A DNA stretch of 64,000 bases from Dokdonia sp. 4H-3-7-5 (GTDB lineage: Bacteria; Bacteroidota; Bacteroidia; Flavobacteriales; Flavobacteriaceae), in contig NC_015496.1 in the NCBI RefSeq assembly GCF_000212355.1, positions 1,488,001-1,552,000 on the forward strand, written 5' to 3'. The notes beneath the pieces were generated by a model that did not search any database, was not told the DNA's origin, and was given only the letters and a program-made list of their open reading frames with translations. Made by a program: the position numbers and the translations under genes. How positions within the stretch are numbered: position 1 is the first letter of the stretch; the number at the start of each line of letters is the position of its first letter. This document shows positions 51,294 through 60,424 of this stretch, one piece after another.

Positions 51294-52664
51294 TTATCCT
51301 CCTACGATATCTGGATTATAACCTAGATAGTCAACCTCGTATTCTTTAAAGGTGATGCCATACTCTTCCAGTTCTTTGAGAATAGGTTCATAGACTTCCT
51401 TTTTAATAGGGAGTTGCACCCCAGGTGTAGTAATCTCTCCATTAAGAATGCGTAAGGTTGCCATAGCTACTGGCAAACCTACCGTTCTTGCCATTGCTGT
51501 TTCTATTTGATCCTCTCCTATGTTTACCATGGTTGCATCAATCTGCTTGCGCTTACCGTCAAGCTCATAGCCAAATTTATGATACATCACAATCATGTCC
51601 TTATCTTTAGCGTCCAGCGTCCATTTATCTTCTAGGATGCGTTGTAATGCTTGAGCAGGAGTTGCATTTGTAAGTCCTAGTTTTTTGGTGGCATTAAAAA
51701 GATCAAGCTCTAATAGTTTGTCCCAGAGTAAATCGTCTTGATCGATCTTGAGGTAGTGGCGCAGTTTAAGCTCTACCGAATCTGTAAGGGAGTATGGTAA
51801 AAATAAATTTACATAATCACGATAACTCATTTGCTCCGTATTTTCTAATTGATAGCTATCATCTGTCATGCCTAGAAGCACAAACATTTGCCAAGCTCTA
51901 GAAAAGCCAACTCTACGTATGGTACCACGGTACAATGTAGGGATGTCATCAAGACCATATACAGAGCGATACTTAAGAGAATTACGATTTGCATATCCTT
52001 CAAAACGACCGTGACCTTCTATCTGTAAAAACTCCGTACGTCTAAAAAGGCGTTGGTAAGGAATGTATTTATAAGTTCCTTCCTGTATGAATTCGGCAGC
52101 GCCACCTTGACCTGCGAGAACTACATTACGAGGGTTCCAAGTAAATTTATAGTTCCATAGATTAGTGTCGCTTTCTGGTGCCACAAGACCACCTGTAAAC
52201 GACTCAAAAAGAATCATCTTTCCTCCTTTATCGCGTATACGGTCTATTACCTGCAGGGCACTCATGTGATCTATACCTGGGTCCAAGCCTATTTCATTCA
52301 TAAATACAAGCCCTTTTTCTTTTACAGCAGCATCAAGCGCTTCCATCTCATCAGAAATATAAGAAGCGGTTACCATAGACTTTTCAAAAGTAACGCAGTC
52401 TCTAGCAACCTCAATATGGAAACGCGCAGGAAGCATAGAGATTACTATAGTTGCTGCTTTAATAGCCTGCTCACGTTCTTCCTTGTTAAATACATCAAGG
52501 CTTATTGCCGTAGCATTTTTATGGTTATTGATGAGTTTTTGAGCATTGTCTATAGAGATGTCGCCCACGGTAATCTGTAAATCTTCTTTGTCAGATTTAG
52601 AAAGTAGGTAGTTTACGAGTTGGCTCGTGGATTTTCCAGCGCCTATAACGAGAATCTTTCTCAT
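51294..52664 (-). CDS. Saccharopine dehydrogenase family protein
   Basis: 456 residues. The N-terminal Rossmann fold has GAGKSTSQLVNYLL (about 7-20); a catalytic region follows (about 130-330) with LDPGIDHMSAL and the SAL-x-VIDRI segment. The length and C-terminal domain match saccharopine dehydrogenases and related lysine-degradation enzymes. It would act in lysine breakdown or synthesis through saccharopine; the direction is not visible. It shares a strand with an Lrp gene. Confidence 0.85.
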   Translation of the reverse strand: MRKILVIGAGKSTSQLVNYLLSKSDKEDLQITVGDISIDNAQKLINNHKNATAISLDVFNKEEREQAIKAATIVISMLPARFHIEVARDCVTFEKSMVTASYISDEMEALDAAVKEKGLVFMNEIGLDPGIDHMSALQVIDRIRDKGGKMILFESFTGGLVAPESDTNLWNYKFTWNPRNVVLAGQGGAAEFIQEGTYKYIPYQRLFRRTEFLQIEGHGRFEGYANRNSLKYRSVYGLDDIPTLYRGTIRRVGFSRAWQMFVLLGMTDDSYQLENTEQMSYRDYVNLFLPYSLTDSVELKLRHYLKIDQDDLLWDKLLELDLFNATKKLGLTNATPAQALQRILEDKWTLDAKDKDMIVMYHKFGYELDGKRKQIDATMVNIGEDQIETAMARTVGLPVAMATLRILNGEITTPGVQLPIKKEVYEPILKELEEYGITFKEYEVDYLGYNPDIVGG

Positions 52665-52754
52665 GGGTAGTTAGTTTTGTAATTTTGTATGAGAGTTCAA
52701 ATTGAACTCTGCTGGTCTAAAGTACGGTTTTGGGCTACATCTTAAACAAATAGC

Positions 52755-53135
52755 ATGGATAAAAAATTAAGAGTGACAGGTGGGATTTTTGGACTTACCG
52801 CAGTTGTTATTGGAGCTTTTGGTGCTCATGGTCTCGAGAAAGTGATTGATGCTTCGGCAATTGCGACTTTTGAGACGGGAGTAAAGTATCAAATGTATCA
52901 TGCCTTATTGTTATTACTTATTCCAGTTTTCGCTTTAAGCGAAAAAACAAAAAAAATAGTATGGGTGCTGCTATTGCTAGGTATTTTATTCTTTTCAGGT
53001 TCTATATACGGGCTGGCAACCAATGAATTAACATCTTTTGATTTTACTAAAATCGCTCTTATCACCCCAATAGGCGGGACTTTGCTCATTGTTAGTTGGC
53101 TTTTGATAGTTATACATTTCATAAAATCCAAATAA
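52755..53135 (+). CDS. DUF423 membrane protein
   Basis: 126 residues, four TM helices (about 6-24, 40-60, 68-86 and 102-122), with the GAFGAHGLEK motif after the first helix. This is the DUF423 (YgdD) family of small inner-membrane proteins of unknown function. It is divergent from the saccharopine dehydrogenase gene and is followed by pckA. Confidence 0.9.
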   Translation: MDKKLRVTGGIFGLTAVVIGAFGAHGLEKVIDASAIATFETGVKYQMYHALLLLLIPVFALSEKTKKIVWVLLLLGILFFSGSIYGLATNELTSFDFTKIALITPIGGTLLIVSWLLIVIHFIKSK

Positions 53136-53172
53136 AACAGCGAAAACGTTATAGTGCTGAGCAAAGTCTTAC

Positions 53173-53180
53173 TACTTTTG
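53173..53180 (+). promoter_or_regulatory. pckA: TAnnTTTG promoter element of pckA
   Basis: TACTTTTG 29 bp before the start codon; a suitable TTG is not obvious. Confidence 0.55.
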
Positions 53181-53209
53181 TGACCTAAAACAACACAAAA
53201 CTCATTGTT

Positions 53210-54823
53210 ATGGTCGCAGATAGCTTAGCTTCGAAGACACTTTCATTAGAAAAATTAGGCATCAAAAATGCCAAAATCAACTACCAACTCTCCCCTGAGA
53301 AACTACACGAAATAAGCGTAGAAAACGACATGGGAACTACTGCGTCCTCTGGCGCACTAGCAGTAAACACTGGTACTTTTACAGGACGATCACCTTTAGA
53401 TCGCTTTATTGTAAAAGATGCCAAGACAGAAGATAAAGTCTGGTGGGGTAACATTAACCTCCCATTTGGTGAAGAAGCTTTTGCAAAGTTAAAAGCAAAA
53501 GTAGCCAACTATCTTTCTGAAAAAGAAATCTACGTACGAGACAGTTATGCTTGTGCAGATGAGAATTACAGACTAAATATACGAGTGATAAACGAGTATC
53601 CTTGGTCAAACATGTTTGCTTATAACATGTTTCTTCGCCCTACGGTTGAAGAACTTAAAACATTTGATCCAGAGTGGACTATTCTTAACGCTCCAGGATT
53701 TCTAGCAGACCCTGAAGTAGATGGTACTCGCCAGAGCAACTTTGCAATTCTTTCATTTACAGAAAAAACAATCATTATAGGTGGAACTGGTTATACCGGT
53801 GAGATCAAGAAAGGAATTTTCTCTGCATTAAATTTTATCCTTCCTGTAGAAAAGGAAACATTACCTATGCACTGTAGTGCAAACGTAGGAGATAATGGAG
53901 AAACTGCAATTTTCTTTGGACTTTCTGGTACTGGAAAGACAACACTTTCGGCAGATCCAGAGCGTAAGCTTATAGGAGATGATGAGCACGGATGGACTAA
54001 GGAAAACACCATCTTTAACTTTGAAGGAGGTTGTTATGCAAAGGTGATTAACCTATCTAAGGAAAATGAGCCAGATATCTTTAATGCCATCAAGCCAGGA
54101 GCAATACTAGAGAATGTAATTCTAGATGACAATGGTAATGTAGCTTTTGAAGATACTTCTATTACACAAAATACACGTGTGAGTTATCCTATTAACCACA
54201 TTGATAATATACAAGAGCCTTCTGTAGGAAAGAATCCTAAAAACATCTTCTTCTTAACAGCAGATGCTTTTGGAGTATTGCCTCCTATCTCAAAATTAAC
54301 GCCAGGTCAAGCTGCTTATCACTTTATAAGTGGGTATACAGCAAAGGTTGCTGGGACAGAAGCAGGAGTTACAGAGCCACAACCGTCATTTTCGGCGTGT
54401 TTTGGAGCTCCATTTATGCCATTACATCCTACTAAATACGCAGAGATGCTTAGTGAGAAAATGAAGGCATCTGGAGTAAATGTATGGCTTATTAACACTG
54501 GATGGACTGGTGGACCTTATGGAGTAGGATCACGTATGAAACTTAAGTATACACGTGCTATGATCAAGGCAGCGATGAATGGAGAGTTACCACAAGAGAC
54601 TTCTCATGATCACTACCACATACACTCTGTTTTTGGACTAGCGCAACCACGCACATGCCCAGGAGTACCTACAGAGGTATTATCTCCTAGAGCAACTTGG
54701 AATAACGACGAAGGATACTATGCAACTGCAAATAAGCTCGCTAGATCTTTTAAAGATAACTTCAAGAAGTTTGAAGAGTATGCAAGTGAAGAAATAATGA
54801 ATGGACAACCACCACTAGGGTAG
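53210..54823 (+). CDS. pckA: Phosphoenolpyruvate carboxykinase (ATP)
   Basis: 537 residues. It catalyses oxaloacetate plus ATP to PEP plus CO2, and runs the other way in anaplerotic fixation. The kinase-1 loop GLSGTGKTTLSADP (about 237-250), the metal-binding DDEHGW (about 258-263) and the R-S-P-x-D motif (GRSPLDRF, about 61-68) are intact. It is a central carbon enzyme; with the carbonic anhydrase and SulP cluster at 0.5-5 kb it is consistent with bicarbonate use, but they are not in one operon. Confidence 0.97.
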   Translation: MVADSLASKTLSLEKLGIKNAKINYQLSPEKLHEISVENDMGTTASSGALAVNTGTFTGRSPLDRFIVKDAKTEDKVWWGNINLPFGEEAFAKLKAKVANYLSEKEIYVRDSYACADENYRLNIRVINEYPWSNMFAYNMFLRPTVEELKTFDPEWTILNAPGFLADPEVDGTRQSNFAILSFTEKTIIIGGTGYTGEIKKGIFSALNFILPVEKETLPMHCSANVGDNGETAIFFGLSGTGKTTLSADPERKLIGDDEHGWTKENTIFNFEGGCYAKVINLSKENEPDIFNAIKPGAILENVILDDNGNVAFEDTSITQNTRVSYPINHIDNIQEPSVGKNPKNIFFLTADAFGVLPPISKLTPGQAAYHFISGYTAKVAGTEAGVTEPQPSFSACFGAPFMPLHPTKYAEMLSEKMKASGVNVWLINTGWTGGPYGVGSRMKLKYTRAMIKAAMNGELPQETSHDHYHIHSVFGLAQPRTCPGVPTEVLSPRATWNNDEGYYATANKLARSFKDNFKKFEEYASEEIMNGQPPLG

Positions 54824-54845
54824 TTGAAAAGATAGTTTAGTTGAT

Positions 54846-54880
54846 AAAAGCGATTTGCATTAATGTAAGTCGCTTTTTTT
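54846..54880 (+). terminator. Terminator after pckA
   Basis: AAAGCGATTTGCA pairs (with one mismatch and G-T) with TGTAAGTCGCTTT, followed by a T-run. Confidence 0.75.
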
Positions 54881-54883
54881 GTG

Positions 54884-54897
54884 CGCTTTCGCGAAAG
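54884..54897. repeat. TTTCGCGAAA palindrome, intergenic
   Basis: Core with partial arms, directly adjoining the stop codon of the 54898 lipoprotein gene. Confidence 0.9.
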
Positions 54898-55341
54898 TTA
54901 GTATGTGAGTTTTACGAGTTCCTTAAATCTAGAAGCCTTTATTTCAATAGAATCAGATTTAATTAGGAGGTGCTGAACTGTTCGATTTGTGTTTTTGTCA
55001 ATAGAATCAACAAGAATAACTTCATACTGACCTTCAAATTCTTTGTGGGTGCTGCGACTCAAAATTAATTTGTCATTAGAAAGAATGAAATCGGCGTAGA
55101 TGTCAGTATCACTATTTAATTCAATTGTTATCTGTCTAAATGGTTTTCCATCTATTATGTCTTCATCAAAATGAACAGGGCGATATCTTAATAACTTACC
55201 TGAATCCTTATTTAAAATATCTTTGTCCGATTTTAAGATATAAGACATTCTCCAACTGCCATTAAGTTTGCTTTTATCAATAGATTGTGAACAAGACGTC
55301 GCGAAAAATAATATGAAAATTAACAAGGTGGCTGTTCTCAT
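54898..55341 (-). CDS. Lipoprotein, lipocalin-like, function unknown
   Basis: 147 residues. The signal peptide has a lipobox (ATSC at about 14-17). The remainder is beta-rich with a short conserved N-terminal pattern (KLNGSWRMSYI), reminiscent of lipocalin-like families. No specific function can be given. It lies 14 bp after the EamA stop on the same strand. Confidence 0.7.
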   Translation of the reverse strand: MRTATLLIFILFFATSCSQSIDKSKLNGSWRMSYILKSDKDILNKDSGKLLRYRPVHFDEDIIDGKPFRQITIELNSDTDIYADFILSNDKLILSRSTHKEFEGQYEVILVDSIDKNTNRTVQHLLIKSDSIEIKASRFKELVKLTY

Positions 55342-55355
55342 TGAGTTCTAGTTTT

Positions 55356-56243
55356 TCACTTGTTTTTTCTTTTTCCTGTATTCCCAATATAAACACCAGT
55401 AAGGATAATAAGTGTAGCAATAACCTGAAGACTCGTAAATGCTTCTCCATCTAGTAATCCCCAAGTGACAGAAATAATAGGCATTAAGTAGGTTACAGAG
55501 GAGGCAAACACTGGGTTGCTTATTTGTACTAGCTTGTTAAACATCACTTTTGCAATGGCAGTCCCAAAAATAGAAAGTAGAACAATGTAGCCAGTGGATT
55601 GCTGTATCGTAGTATCCGTGCTTAAAGGAAGCTCAAAAAAGTCTGAGTAAAAAAGTATGATAAGTGCAGGTATAATCAAGAAAACAAAGTTTCCTGCAGC
55701 AATAGCTAGTGCGCTTACATCTTGAAGGTGACGTTTTATGATGTTTACATTGAGCGCATAGAGCGATGATGCTATGATTACTAACGAAGCGTACCAGTAG
55801 TTTTGCTCTTCATTTATTTGAGCGCCTATGTAAATAAGAGCGCCGGCGCCTATAAGTCCTAAAAGAACACCTATAAACTGTTGTTTGATAAATTTGGCTC
55901 CAAATAGTAGTATTCCAAAAACGAAAGCAAGTAGTGGTACACTAGAATTTAAAATTCCCACTACGGCGCTATCAATCTCGGTTTCGGCAAAGGCGAAAAG
56001 GAATACAGGGATACCGGTTCCTAGCAACGCAGAAACTCCTATCCATTTCCACGCTAATTTATTTATGCTTTTCAAACTTTTCCATCCAAATAGTAACAGA
56101 ACAAATGCGGAGAATAAGATTCGTAAAGCTCCTAGTTGCAGCGGTTCTAGACCTAGTAGTCCCTTTTTGATAAGGATAAATGAACTTCCCCAAATAATGG
56201 ATAGTACTACAAGGTATATCCACTTGAGTGAATTATTTGGCAT
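55356..56243 (-). CDS. EamA/DMT family transporter
   Basis: 295 residues with 10 TM helices in two homologous halves, as in the drug/metabolite transporter superfamily; the first helix begins IWGSSFILIKKGL, a common EamA motif. The substrate is unknown. It sits upstream of a lipoprotein gene on the same strand and downstream of gldD. Confidence 0.9.
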   Translation of the reverse strand: MPNNSLKWIYLVVLSIIWGSSFILIKKGLLGLEPLQLGALRILFSAFVLLLFGWKSLKSINKLAWKWIGVSALLGTGIPVFLFAFAETEIDSAVVGILNSSVPLLAFVFGILLFGAKFIKQQFIGVLLGLIGAGALIYIGAQINEEQNYWYASLVIIASSLYALNVNIIKRHLQDVSALAIAAGNFVFLIIPALIILFYSDFFELPLSTDTTIQQSTGYIVLLSIFGTAIAKVMFNKLVQISNPVFASSVTYLMPIISVTWGLLDGEAFTSLQVIATLIILTGVYIGNTGKRKNK

Positions 56244-56298
56244 TGCTTGAATTTAGAAATGCAAAGTTCGGTAATAACTTATTAGGAATATGACAAGT

Positions 56299-56311
56299 TT
56301 TCGCGAAAGCG
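56299..56311. repeat. TTTCGCGAAA palindrome, intergenic
   Basis: Core plus one arm, 15 bp beyond the gldD stop codon. Confidence 0.85.
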
Positions 56312-56325
56312 AACCCCGAAAAAAG

Positions 56326-56892
56326 CTACTGTTGTTCTCTCCACTTAATACTTTCCATCAAGTGCCTAATATCGTTTTTAAGATACATAGCCGCAGGATA
56401 AATACTGTCGTAGTTAGGTTTTGTGTTGAAGTAGATAGAACCGGTAAGGAAGTGTGTGGTGCTATCTGTGATGTAAAATTGGGACTGGGAAGCCGCATCT
56501 CCCTTGATGTCATAAAACATCCCGTATGCACCTTGCTCTTGGTTTACATACTTCTCTTCTATAATGTCGTCTGCTTTGCGCACATGCTCGTATGTGAGTT
56601 TTTGTGCATCATTGAGTAACGCATTAATATTATTATTTACCGCTCTATAGGTTAGGAATACACTTCCGTTAAGCGATGGGTAATCAATAACAGCAGAGCA
56701 ATTATCTTTATAGCGCACTTTGCCTAGTGAGTTGAGGTCAAAATTATAATCACAATCTGATGTGGTAAAAGAATATGACGGTCTGGGGTATGATAAACTG
56801 AGCTGTCCTTTAGGCTTAGGTAATGTGTCGCCACCGCATGATGCGAGCATTATAGCTGCAAGAAATGATGTTATGAAAGCTGTAAATCTCAA
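56326..56892 (-). CDS. gldD: Gliding motility lipoprotein GldD
   Basis: 188 residues. The lipobox is LASC (about 16-19), then PKPKGQLSLSYPRPSY, the GldD signature. GldD is a lipoprotein required for gliding and the type IX secretion system in Flavobacterium. The start codon overlaps the gldE stop by 4 bp, so the pair is coupled, as elsewhere in the class. It suggests the organism may have T9SS and perhaps gliding; the machinery is not in this window. Confidence 0.92.
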   Translation of the reverse strand: MRFTAFITSFLAAIMLASCGGDTLPKPKGQLSLSYPRPSYSFTTSDCDYNFDLNSLGKVRYKDNCSAVIDYPSLNGSVFLTYRAVNNNINALLNDAQKLTYEHVRKADDIIEEKYVNQEQGAYGMFYDIKGDAASQSQFYITDSTTHFLTGSIYFNTKPNYDSIYPAAMYLKNDIRHLMESIKWREQQ

Positions 56893-58211
56893 GATTTTAT
56901 AGTGAATTTAATCTGTTTAATACGTTTCTTATCTATTGCCTCTACCGTAAACGTGTAGTCTTGATATATTATTACCTCATTTTTACGAGGGAAGCCTCCA
57001 GAAACTTCTAGCACAAAACCAGCAATGGTTTCTGCCTCACCTTTTTTATTTTCAAAAATAGTAGTTTCTTCAAGCTTTATGATTCGATAAAAATCTTTGA
57101 GAGATGTTTTTCCGTCAAAAATCCAATTGTGCTCATCAAGTTTAGAATAAATGATATTTTCATCATCAAACTCATCTGCAATGTCTCCTACAATTTCTTC
57201 TATAATATCTTCTAGAGAGATCAAACCACTTGTGCCACCATACTCATCTACTACAATGGCGAGATGATTTTTCTTCTCTTTAAACTCTGCGAGAAGGTCA
57301 TCAAGCTTTTTGTTTTCTGGGACAAAATAAGGATCGCGTATAAGCTTTGCCCAGTCAAATTCTTTCTCATTGAGATGAGGGAGTAAGTCCTTTACATAGA
57401 GGATTCCCACGATGGTGTCAATGCTCTCAGAAAAGACTGGAATACGAGAAAAGCCGTTTTCTGTAATCTGCTTTAAAATATAGTTGTAATCATCCTCTTT
57501 ATTAAGTGCAAATACATCCATACGAGGGCGCATCACTTGCTTTGTGTCTGTGTTACCAAAGGAAACAATACCCTTTAAAATTTTTTGCTCCTCTTTTGTG
57601 GTATCCTCTTCACTCGTAAGTTCCAGCGCTTGCGAGAGCTGATCTACATTAAAACTAGTTTTTTGTTCTCCTAATTTTCTTTGTATCCATAAAGTTGCAG
57701 CACGCATAGGGCTGCTAAGTGGTGTGAAAATTACATCGAGTACGCGCAGCGGATATGCTACAAGTGCCGCAAATTTCTTGTTATTACGGTTTGCATAAAT
57801 CTTAGGAAGGATTTCCCCAAAAAGTAAAATTAAGAACGTAATAAGCACTACTTCCAGTAAAAAACGTAGTGGTATACCTAGAATCTCTGCGGTAATATTT
57901 GCAAATATTACTTCGCCTAGACTTGCAAAGAGAAGTACAATCGCAATATTTATGGCATTATTTGCAACAAGAATAGTTGCAAGAAGTTTTTTAGGCTTTG
58001 TGAGTAGCCTCTTTACTACCATCATTTTTCTATCTGCAACTTGCTCTTCTGTTTCTAGAAGATCACTAGGTGATAGGGAGAAAAAAGCAACCTCGGCGCC
58101 ACTTATCAGTGCAGAGCACATGAGTAAAACTATAAGTACCATAATGCTTATGATAGTGGTAGGGTCTATAGTTAAGAGAAGAATAAATAAGGGTTCGGGA
58201 TCGGGGTCCAA
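56889..58211 (-). CDS. gldE: Gliding motility-associated protein GldE (CNNM/CorC-like)
   Basis: 440 residues. An N-terminal DUF21 membrane region with about four TM helices (about 15-160), a CBS pair (about 205-335) containing VMRPRMDVFALN and DEYGGTSGLISLEDIIEEIVGDI, and a C-terminal CorC/HlyC domain. The family is linked to Mg2+ homeostasis, but GldE is the flavobacterial version beside gldD. It lies 21 bp after ssb. Confidence 0.93.
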   Translation of the reverse strand: MDPDPEPLFILLLTIDPTTIISIMVLIVLLMCSALISGAEVAFFSLSPSDLLETEEQVADRKMMVVKRLLTKPKKLLATILVANNAINIAIVLLFASLGEVIFANITAEILGIPLRFLLEVVLITFLILLFGEILPKIYANRNNKKFAALVAYPLRVLDVIFTPLSSPMRAATLWIQRKLGEQKTSFNVDQLSQALELTSEEDTTKEEQKILKGIVSFGNTDTKQVMRPRMDVFALNKEDDYNYILKQITENGFSRIPVFSESIDTIVGILYVKDLLPHLNEKEFDWAKLIRDPYFVPENKKLDDLLAEFKEKKNHLAIVVDEYGGTSGLISLEDIIEEIVGDIADEFDDENIIYSKLDEHNWIFDGKTSLKDFYRIIKLEETTIFENKKGEAETIAGFVLEVSGGFPRKNEVIIYQDYTFTVEAIDKKRIKQIKFTIKS

Positions 58212-58232
58212 AAGTTTTATCGTTTAGTTAAA

Positions 58233-58724
58233 TTAAAATGGCAAATCATCTACATCACTAGTGTCTGTAGAGGGCTGTGCCGGTTGTGCTGGTTGGTTAG
58301 GGTTGTAAGGTTGTGCCTGAGGACGTGCTGCTTGTGCAGGTTGTTGTGCTTGTTGTCCACCTCCTTGTGACTGTCCTTGGTTTTCTCCTTTAGGAGTAAG
58401 AAAAGTAAACTCTTGGCACTGGATTTCTGTAGAGTATCTGTCCATTCCTTTATCATCTGTCCACTTGCGCGTTTTAAGACGTCCTTCTACATATACTTTG
58501 TCACCTTTTTTGAGGTACTTTTCACAAATTTCGGCAGCCTTGTTGCGCACTACAATGTTGTGCCACTCTGTATTGCTCACTCGCTCGCCAGTGGTACGGT
58601 TTACATATTCTTCATTAGTCGCCAGCGGAAAACGTCCTATACAATTACCACCTTCAAAGTAGTTCATCTTTACATCATCTCCCGTGTGACCTATTAAGAT
58701 CACTTTATTGATTGTTCCTGCCAT
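58233..58724 (-). CDS. ssb: Single-stranded DNA-binding protein
   Basis: 163 residues: N-terminal OB fold (about 1-110), then a Q/P/A-rich linker and the acidic C-terminal tail DVDDLPF that binds partner proteins. It coats single-stranded DNA during replication and repair. It heads the ssb-gldE-gldD group. The nearby mutY gene is on the same strand, though two other genes intervene. Confidence 0.96.
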   Translation of the reverse strand: MAGTINKVILIGHTGDDVKMNYFEGGNCIGRFPLATNEEYVNRTTGERVSNTEWHNIVVRNKAAEICEKYLKKGDKVYVEGRLKTRKWTDDKGMDRYSTEIQCQEFTFLTPKGENQGQSQGGGQQAQQPAQAARPQAQPYNPNQPAQPAQPSTDTSDVDDLPF

Positions 58725-58729
58725 AATTT

Positions 58730-58737
58730 CAAATGTA
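58730..58737 (-). promoter_or_regulatory. ssb: TAnnTTTG promoter element of ssb
   Basis: TACATTTG on the minus strand just upstream of the start codon; a TTG with good spacing is not clear, and the leader would be very short. Confidence 0.45.
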
Positions 58738-58764
58738 GTAAATATTGCAATGCAAGTGTGTTAT

Positions 58765-58776
58765 GCTTTCGCGAAA
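58765..58776. repeat. TTTCGCGAAA palindrome, intergenic
   Basis: Core plus one arm, 40 bp upstream of the ssb start codon. Confidence 0.85.
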
Positions 58777-58857
58777 ATATGCTCTCATACACCATTATCT
58801 ACAAATATTAAAGGCGTTCTTTTTTTGAGATTAAGGGGTTGTTACAAGAAATAAATG

Positions 58858-58894
58858 AACAAAAAAATCCCTAGACGAACTACCATCTAGGGAT
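58858..58894 (-). terminator. Terminator after the 58934 gene
   Basis: ATCCCTAGA with TCTAGGGAT around a 10-base loop; T-run on the minus strand. Confidence 0.85.
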
Positions 58895-58933
58895 AACTAA
58901 GCATACTAATTGTTTACTGCAAGCAAACAGATA

Positions 58934-59335
58934 TTATAGTATTTCAAACTCTTTACTAAAGCTCTTTTCTTCATTTTCAATTTGGATAGTGTAGTATCCT
59001 TTGTAAGCCCCTTCAAAATTGAATGTTTTACTTACAGAAGCTTCTCCGTCAATCTCTTTTGAGTAAACGATACGGTTAAGTCCATCTCTCACTTCTAGCT
59101 TTATACGTTGTAACTCTGGATTAGAAAAACTCACATATACCCTGTCTGTTCCTTCTGTAAAAACATCTTTGTCTATTGCGTTAGACGCTTTTTTAATTTT
59201 ATCACCTGGATTTGAAGTTTCAATTAAAAGCTCAGGTTGTACGTCATAATGTGTCATCTCACTAGTAGCTGCAAATGTTGTGATAGCAGTAAATAATAAA
59301 AATGCAATTGCTGAAAATTTTAGTGTCTGTTTCAT
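58934..59335 (-). CDS. Exported beta-sandwich protein, function unknown
   Basis: 133 residues. Signal peptide (1-23), then a linker and a C-terminal beta-sandwich-like domain (about 62-133, with VYVSFSNPELQRIKLEVRDGLNRIVY and GYYTIQIENEEKSFSKEFEI), similar in layout to DUF3244-type secreted modules. The role is unknown. It stands alone with its own terminator. Confidence 0.7.
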   Translation of the reverse strand: MKQTLKFSAIAFLLFTAITTFAATSEMTHYDVQPELLIETSNPGDKIKKASNAIDKDVFTEGTDRVYVSFSNPELQRIKLEVRDGLNRIVYSKEIDGEASVSKTFNFEGAYKGYYTIQIENEEKSFSKEFEIL

Positions 59336-59526
59336 AACTGTTGATTTAAGTAATTGATTAATTATTTATTATGGTACAAACATACGGTGGTTATTAAGGG
59401 ATCACCACTGCTAATTGTGCAGCAATATGTTCATTTTTAACCTACAGCATGGTTAATAGGGGTGTATGTGTTAATTTAGAACACATTTAAGGTAAATTAA
59501 TGTAGTTTTCATTTTGTAGTCATTTA

Positions 59527-59534
59527 TAAATTTG
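59527..59534 (+). promoter_or_regulatory. TAnnTTTG promoter element of AraC gene
   Basis: TAAATTTG 14 bp before the start codon; no well-spaced TTG. Confidence 0.4.
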
Positions 59535-59547
59535 TAAAAAAAAGGCC

Positions 59548-60420
59548 ATGCTTCTGCATAAACCCACTTTTGAATCTATTACTCCAGATTTTGGTAATTC
59601 ATTTACATATCAAAGATTTGATGAGCATCATGTTAATGATAACAGTTTGTGGCATTATCACCCAGAGATTGAGCTGGTTTATGTAAATGGAGGTACAGGA
59701 AGACGACAGGTGGGAAGTAACTTGTCTTATTATACATGGGGTACACTTATTCTTGTAGGTAGTAATTTGCCACATTGTGGTTTTACAGATGAACTTACGG
59801 GCAATAAAAGTGAGACTGTAATACACATGAAAACAGATTTTCTAGGAGATACTTTTTTTGACCTTCCAGAAATGGCGTCAATTAAAAGACTTTTACAAGT
59901 AGCACAACGCGGGATTGTTTTTTCTGGAGAGACTAAAAAGAGAGTAGGGGCAATGATGGAAGAGATGGAGGATCAATCAGATTTTAATCGTCTCATGACT
60001 CAAATAACTGTATTAAATGAGCTGGCAACTACAAAAGAGTTTAGAATATTAAATGCAGATGGCTTCTCTTTACTCTCTGATGTAAAAGATAATAACCGTA
60101 TTAATGAGGTCTTTAATTATGTAAAAACTCATTTTAAAGAAGAAATTCCTCTAGAAGAAATGGCAAATATTACAAACTTGACCATTCCATCATTTTGTCG
60201 CTATTTTAAAAAGATTACTCATAAAACATTTACGCAGTTTGTAAATGAGTATCGACTCGTGCACGCATCTAGACTGCTAGCGGAGCAACCCATGAGTATT
60301 ACCCAAGTATGTTATGAGAGCGGATTTAATAACTTCTCTCACTTTAATAAAAAGTTTAAAGCCTTTACAGGCCAGAACCCTTCAGATTATAGAAAGGAGC
60401 TTAAGACTGTTTTAGAGTAA
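59548..60420 (+). CDS. AraC family transcriptional regulator
   Basis: 290 residues: N-terminal cupin-like sensing domain (about 15-150, with YHPEIELVYV) and a C-terminal AraC double helix-turn-helix (about 190-288) ending in the QVCYESGFNNFSHFNKKFKAFTGQNPSDYRK signature. The ligand is not known. It converges on mutY 5 bp away. It is alone, with no obvious target beside it. Confidence 0.93.
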   Translation: MLLHKPTFESITPDFGNSFTYQRFDEHHVNDNSLWHYHPEIELVYVNGGTGRRQVGSNLSYYTWGTLILVGSNLPHCGFTDELTGNKSETVIHMKTDFLGDTFFDLPEMASIKRLLQVAQRGIVFSGETKKRVGAMMEEMEDQSDFNRLMTQITVLNELATTKEFRILNADGFSLLSDVKDNNRINEVFNYVKTHFKEEIPLEEMANITNLTIPSFCRYFKKITHKTFTQFVNEYRLVHASRLLAEQPMSITQVCYESGFNNFSHFNKKFKAFTGQNPSDYRKELKTVLE

Positions 60421-60424
60421 CGAA

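Noticed and set aside
52920-52960. A TTTTCGCTTTAAGCGAAAA segment in the DUF423 gene as another palindrome copy
   Set aside because: The centre is TTTAA-type, not CGCG, so it does not belong to the family.
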